From Takakia lepidozioides (Eukaryota; Streptophyta; Takakiopsida; Takakiales; Takakiaceae): 64,000 nucleotides of DNA. Position 1 is the stretch's first letter, and each line of letters opens with the position of its first letter. The notes beneath the pieces were generated by a model. The model made no database searches and was not told the origin of the DNA. It saw only the letters and a list, made by a program, of their open reading frames with translations. The stretch lies in the NCBI GenBank assembly GCA_030704615.1, contig CM060734.1:54392042-54456041 (forward strand), read 5' to 3'. Of the stretch, positions 62,888 through 64,000 are shown piece after piece. Position numbers and translations under genes: made by a program.

Positions 62888-63719
62888 CTGCATCTTGCTC
62901 CTGTTAGTATCCTACACAAGTAAGGGGCCTAAGTGGACCAACAGTTATCAAGATTTTCGGTTGAATTTCATAAATGCACTGGTGATTCACACTACGATTG
63001 GAGCTGTGTTGGGTGAGCATGACGATGTGGGATCACCAGGGCTCCTTGGATTCAGCCATGGAGGAAAGAAAGATTAGGCCAAGTTGTTGTCTAGGAGATA
63101 GTTTCACCATAAAGTCTCACCTGAGTCAGGCAGCTCTCTTAGGGTTTTGAGTTAAACATCATTGCAGTCCATCAATCTTATCGTGGCAAAGACCACCTTC
63201 CAGTCCATCCAGTTCCAGGGTGGTTGACTTCAGGCCAGGCCTGACCTTGCAATCAAAAAGCCCTCATAGGCAAAGAATTCACAGAAATTGACCTCAGGGA
63301 TTCTAGTGGTGCATCTTACCAATATTTCTTTTGCTTAAACTACTTCACAACTGAAGACATGCAAGGAAGGCAGATATCAAACAGGTGAAGAGATGTACCT
63401 TCAAAGTCCCTGCAGCATTGTGGTATTTTGTGAACAGCCAGCAGGCACATGCAATTGAGACATAATCAACCAGCAATGGAGGTGCTGTTAGACCATTCTT
63501 GATGCAGTTAAAAGGAGAACACAATCAGCTAACAATATCTGACACCTTTTAGCTCCTCAACATGTAGCAATAGCATGTATTGCTGATGAAGGATTCCTCT
63601 ATTAGACTAAGTGAATCAAAGTCTAGTTTGGAAATGAACTTGCTCCACGACAAAAACTCCTTGACACATAACTGCAACAAAATCAAACACATAGAAAGAG
63701 TCCTGTTAAAAGGAAGGAA
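62888..63719. other. Probable villin intron
   Basis: Upstream of the first resolved exon (acceptor AGATGCAG at 62888). I could not find the preceding exon, expected to encode the strand leading into gelsolin domain 6. A tiny segment at 63408-63418 between AG and GT signals is not convincing. No other gene. Confidence 0.45.
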
Positions 63720-64000
63720 CCCTTTGGGTGGAAGGGCTTGTAACCTTGTAAGAAAGATTGTAAGCAGAAGATGAATGAAATGAAACGGTACTTTATAACG
63801 TCCGTGGAAAGCTCAGAGAGCTTATGGGACAAAATGGGAAAAGCCAAGAGAAATGAAATGAAATGGTGCTTTATAACAAGAGAGAGGAAACAAAACCAGA
63901 GCCCAAGAAACAGCCCAAAAGCAACTACTGCTCAAGGGATTGCCTAAGGGTCAAGGCCTCGCGCAGGTAAGCTGCCAAGCATTTCTGATCTTCGTAGACT
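63720..64000 (-). repeat. Inverted copy of the 57.5-58.4 kb repeat (partial)
   Basis: Minus strand from the window edge: YEDQKCLAAYLREALTLRQS then LEQ and stop (~63927), GTTGCTTTTGGGCTG, CATAAGCTCTCTGAGC, TTTCCACGGACGTTATAAAG, then ATCTTTCTTACAAGGTTACA. The last string also occurs in the interior of the other copy (57700), so the two copies differ in arrangement after the 3' end. Probably inserted in a villin intron. Confidence 0.6.

Noticed and set aside
63408-63418. 11-nt villin micro-exon between AG and GT signals
   Set aside because: Too short, does not preserve frame with the 62747-62887 exon, and matches no expected villin residues.

Overview
This looks like nuclear DNA of a plant (land plant or streptophyte alga) with a large, transposon-rich genome. 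The evidence is PLS-type pentatricopeptide-repeat (PPR) sequence, a spliced villin gene with plant-style gelsolin and headpiece domains, a CACTA/TNP2 transposon, LINE remnants and several Ty3/gypsy families. The species cannot be named from the sequence. There are no bacterial-style operons, CRISPR arrays or rRNA genes.

Layout. 1-10.7 kb: a nearly intact Tat/Athila-like Ty3 retrotransposon on the minus strand (copy 1). It has a leader ORF, gag-protease-RT-RNase H-integrase and a large third ORF that runs off the left edge. 10.7-13.1 kb: two tracts built from short iterated motifs, a piece of another Ty3 pol and a truncated LTR. 13.1-13.6 kb: two well-formed exons of a possible transposon gene. 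14.4-17.7 kb: a decayed tandem PPR array on the minus strand with exons resembling the PDF motif of organellar DNA-binding proteins. 17.7-27.35 kb: copy 2 of the same Ty3 family, plus strand, frameshifted and cut off inside its third ORF. Copies 1 and 2 form a giant inverted repeat. 27.35-28.66 kb: remnant of a third Ty3 family ending in a clear PPT and 3' LTR.

28.7-53.4 kb is a nested and rearranged block. A CACTA element carrying a SET-domain ORF was interrupted by a chromodomain Ty3 element. The 5-bp duplication CCATG and the TNP2 reading frame match across the two junctions at 32.34 and 43.41 kb, but the two halves now face opposite ways, so an inversion followed. Inverted copies of a PHD-finger integrase plus its terminal repeat (36.4-37.9 and 51.2-52.6 kb) are the likely substrate. 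LINE fragments, a small MITE-like palindrome and ~100-bp tandem repeats fill the gaps.

53.4-64 kb is calmer. It holds LINE tails, one unidentified ORF (55.2 kb), an unidentified dispersed repeat with coding capacity (57.5-58.4 kb, and inverted at 63.7-64 kb) and the 3' half of a villin gene on the minus strand (59.8-62.9 kb). Six exons were resolved with consistent splice phases, covering gelsolin domain 6, the linker and the headpiece. This is the only clearly functional host gene.

Strongest leads: the extra ORFs of the Tat-like element; the habit of LTRs and flanking tracts here of being built from a short family-specific motif repeated in both orientations; and the reconstructed CACTA/Ty3/inversion history.
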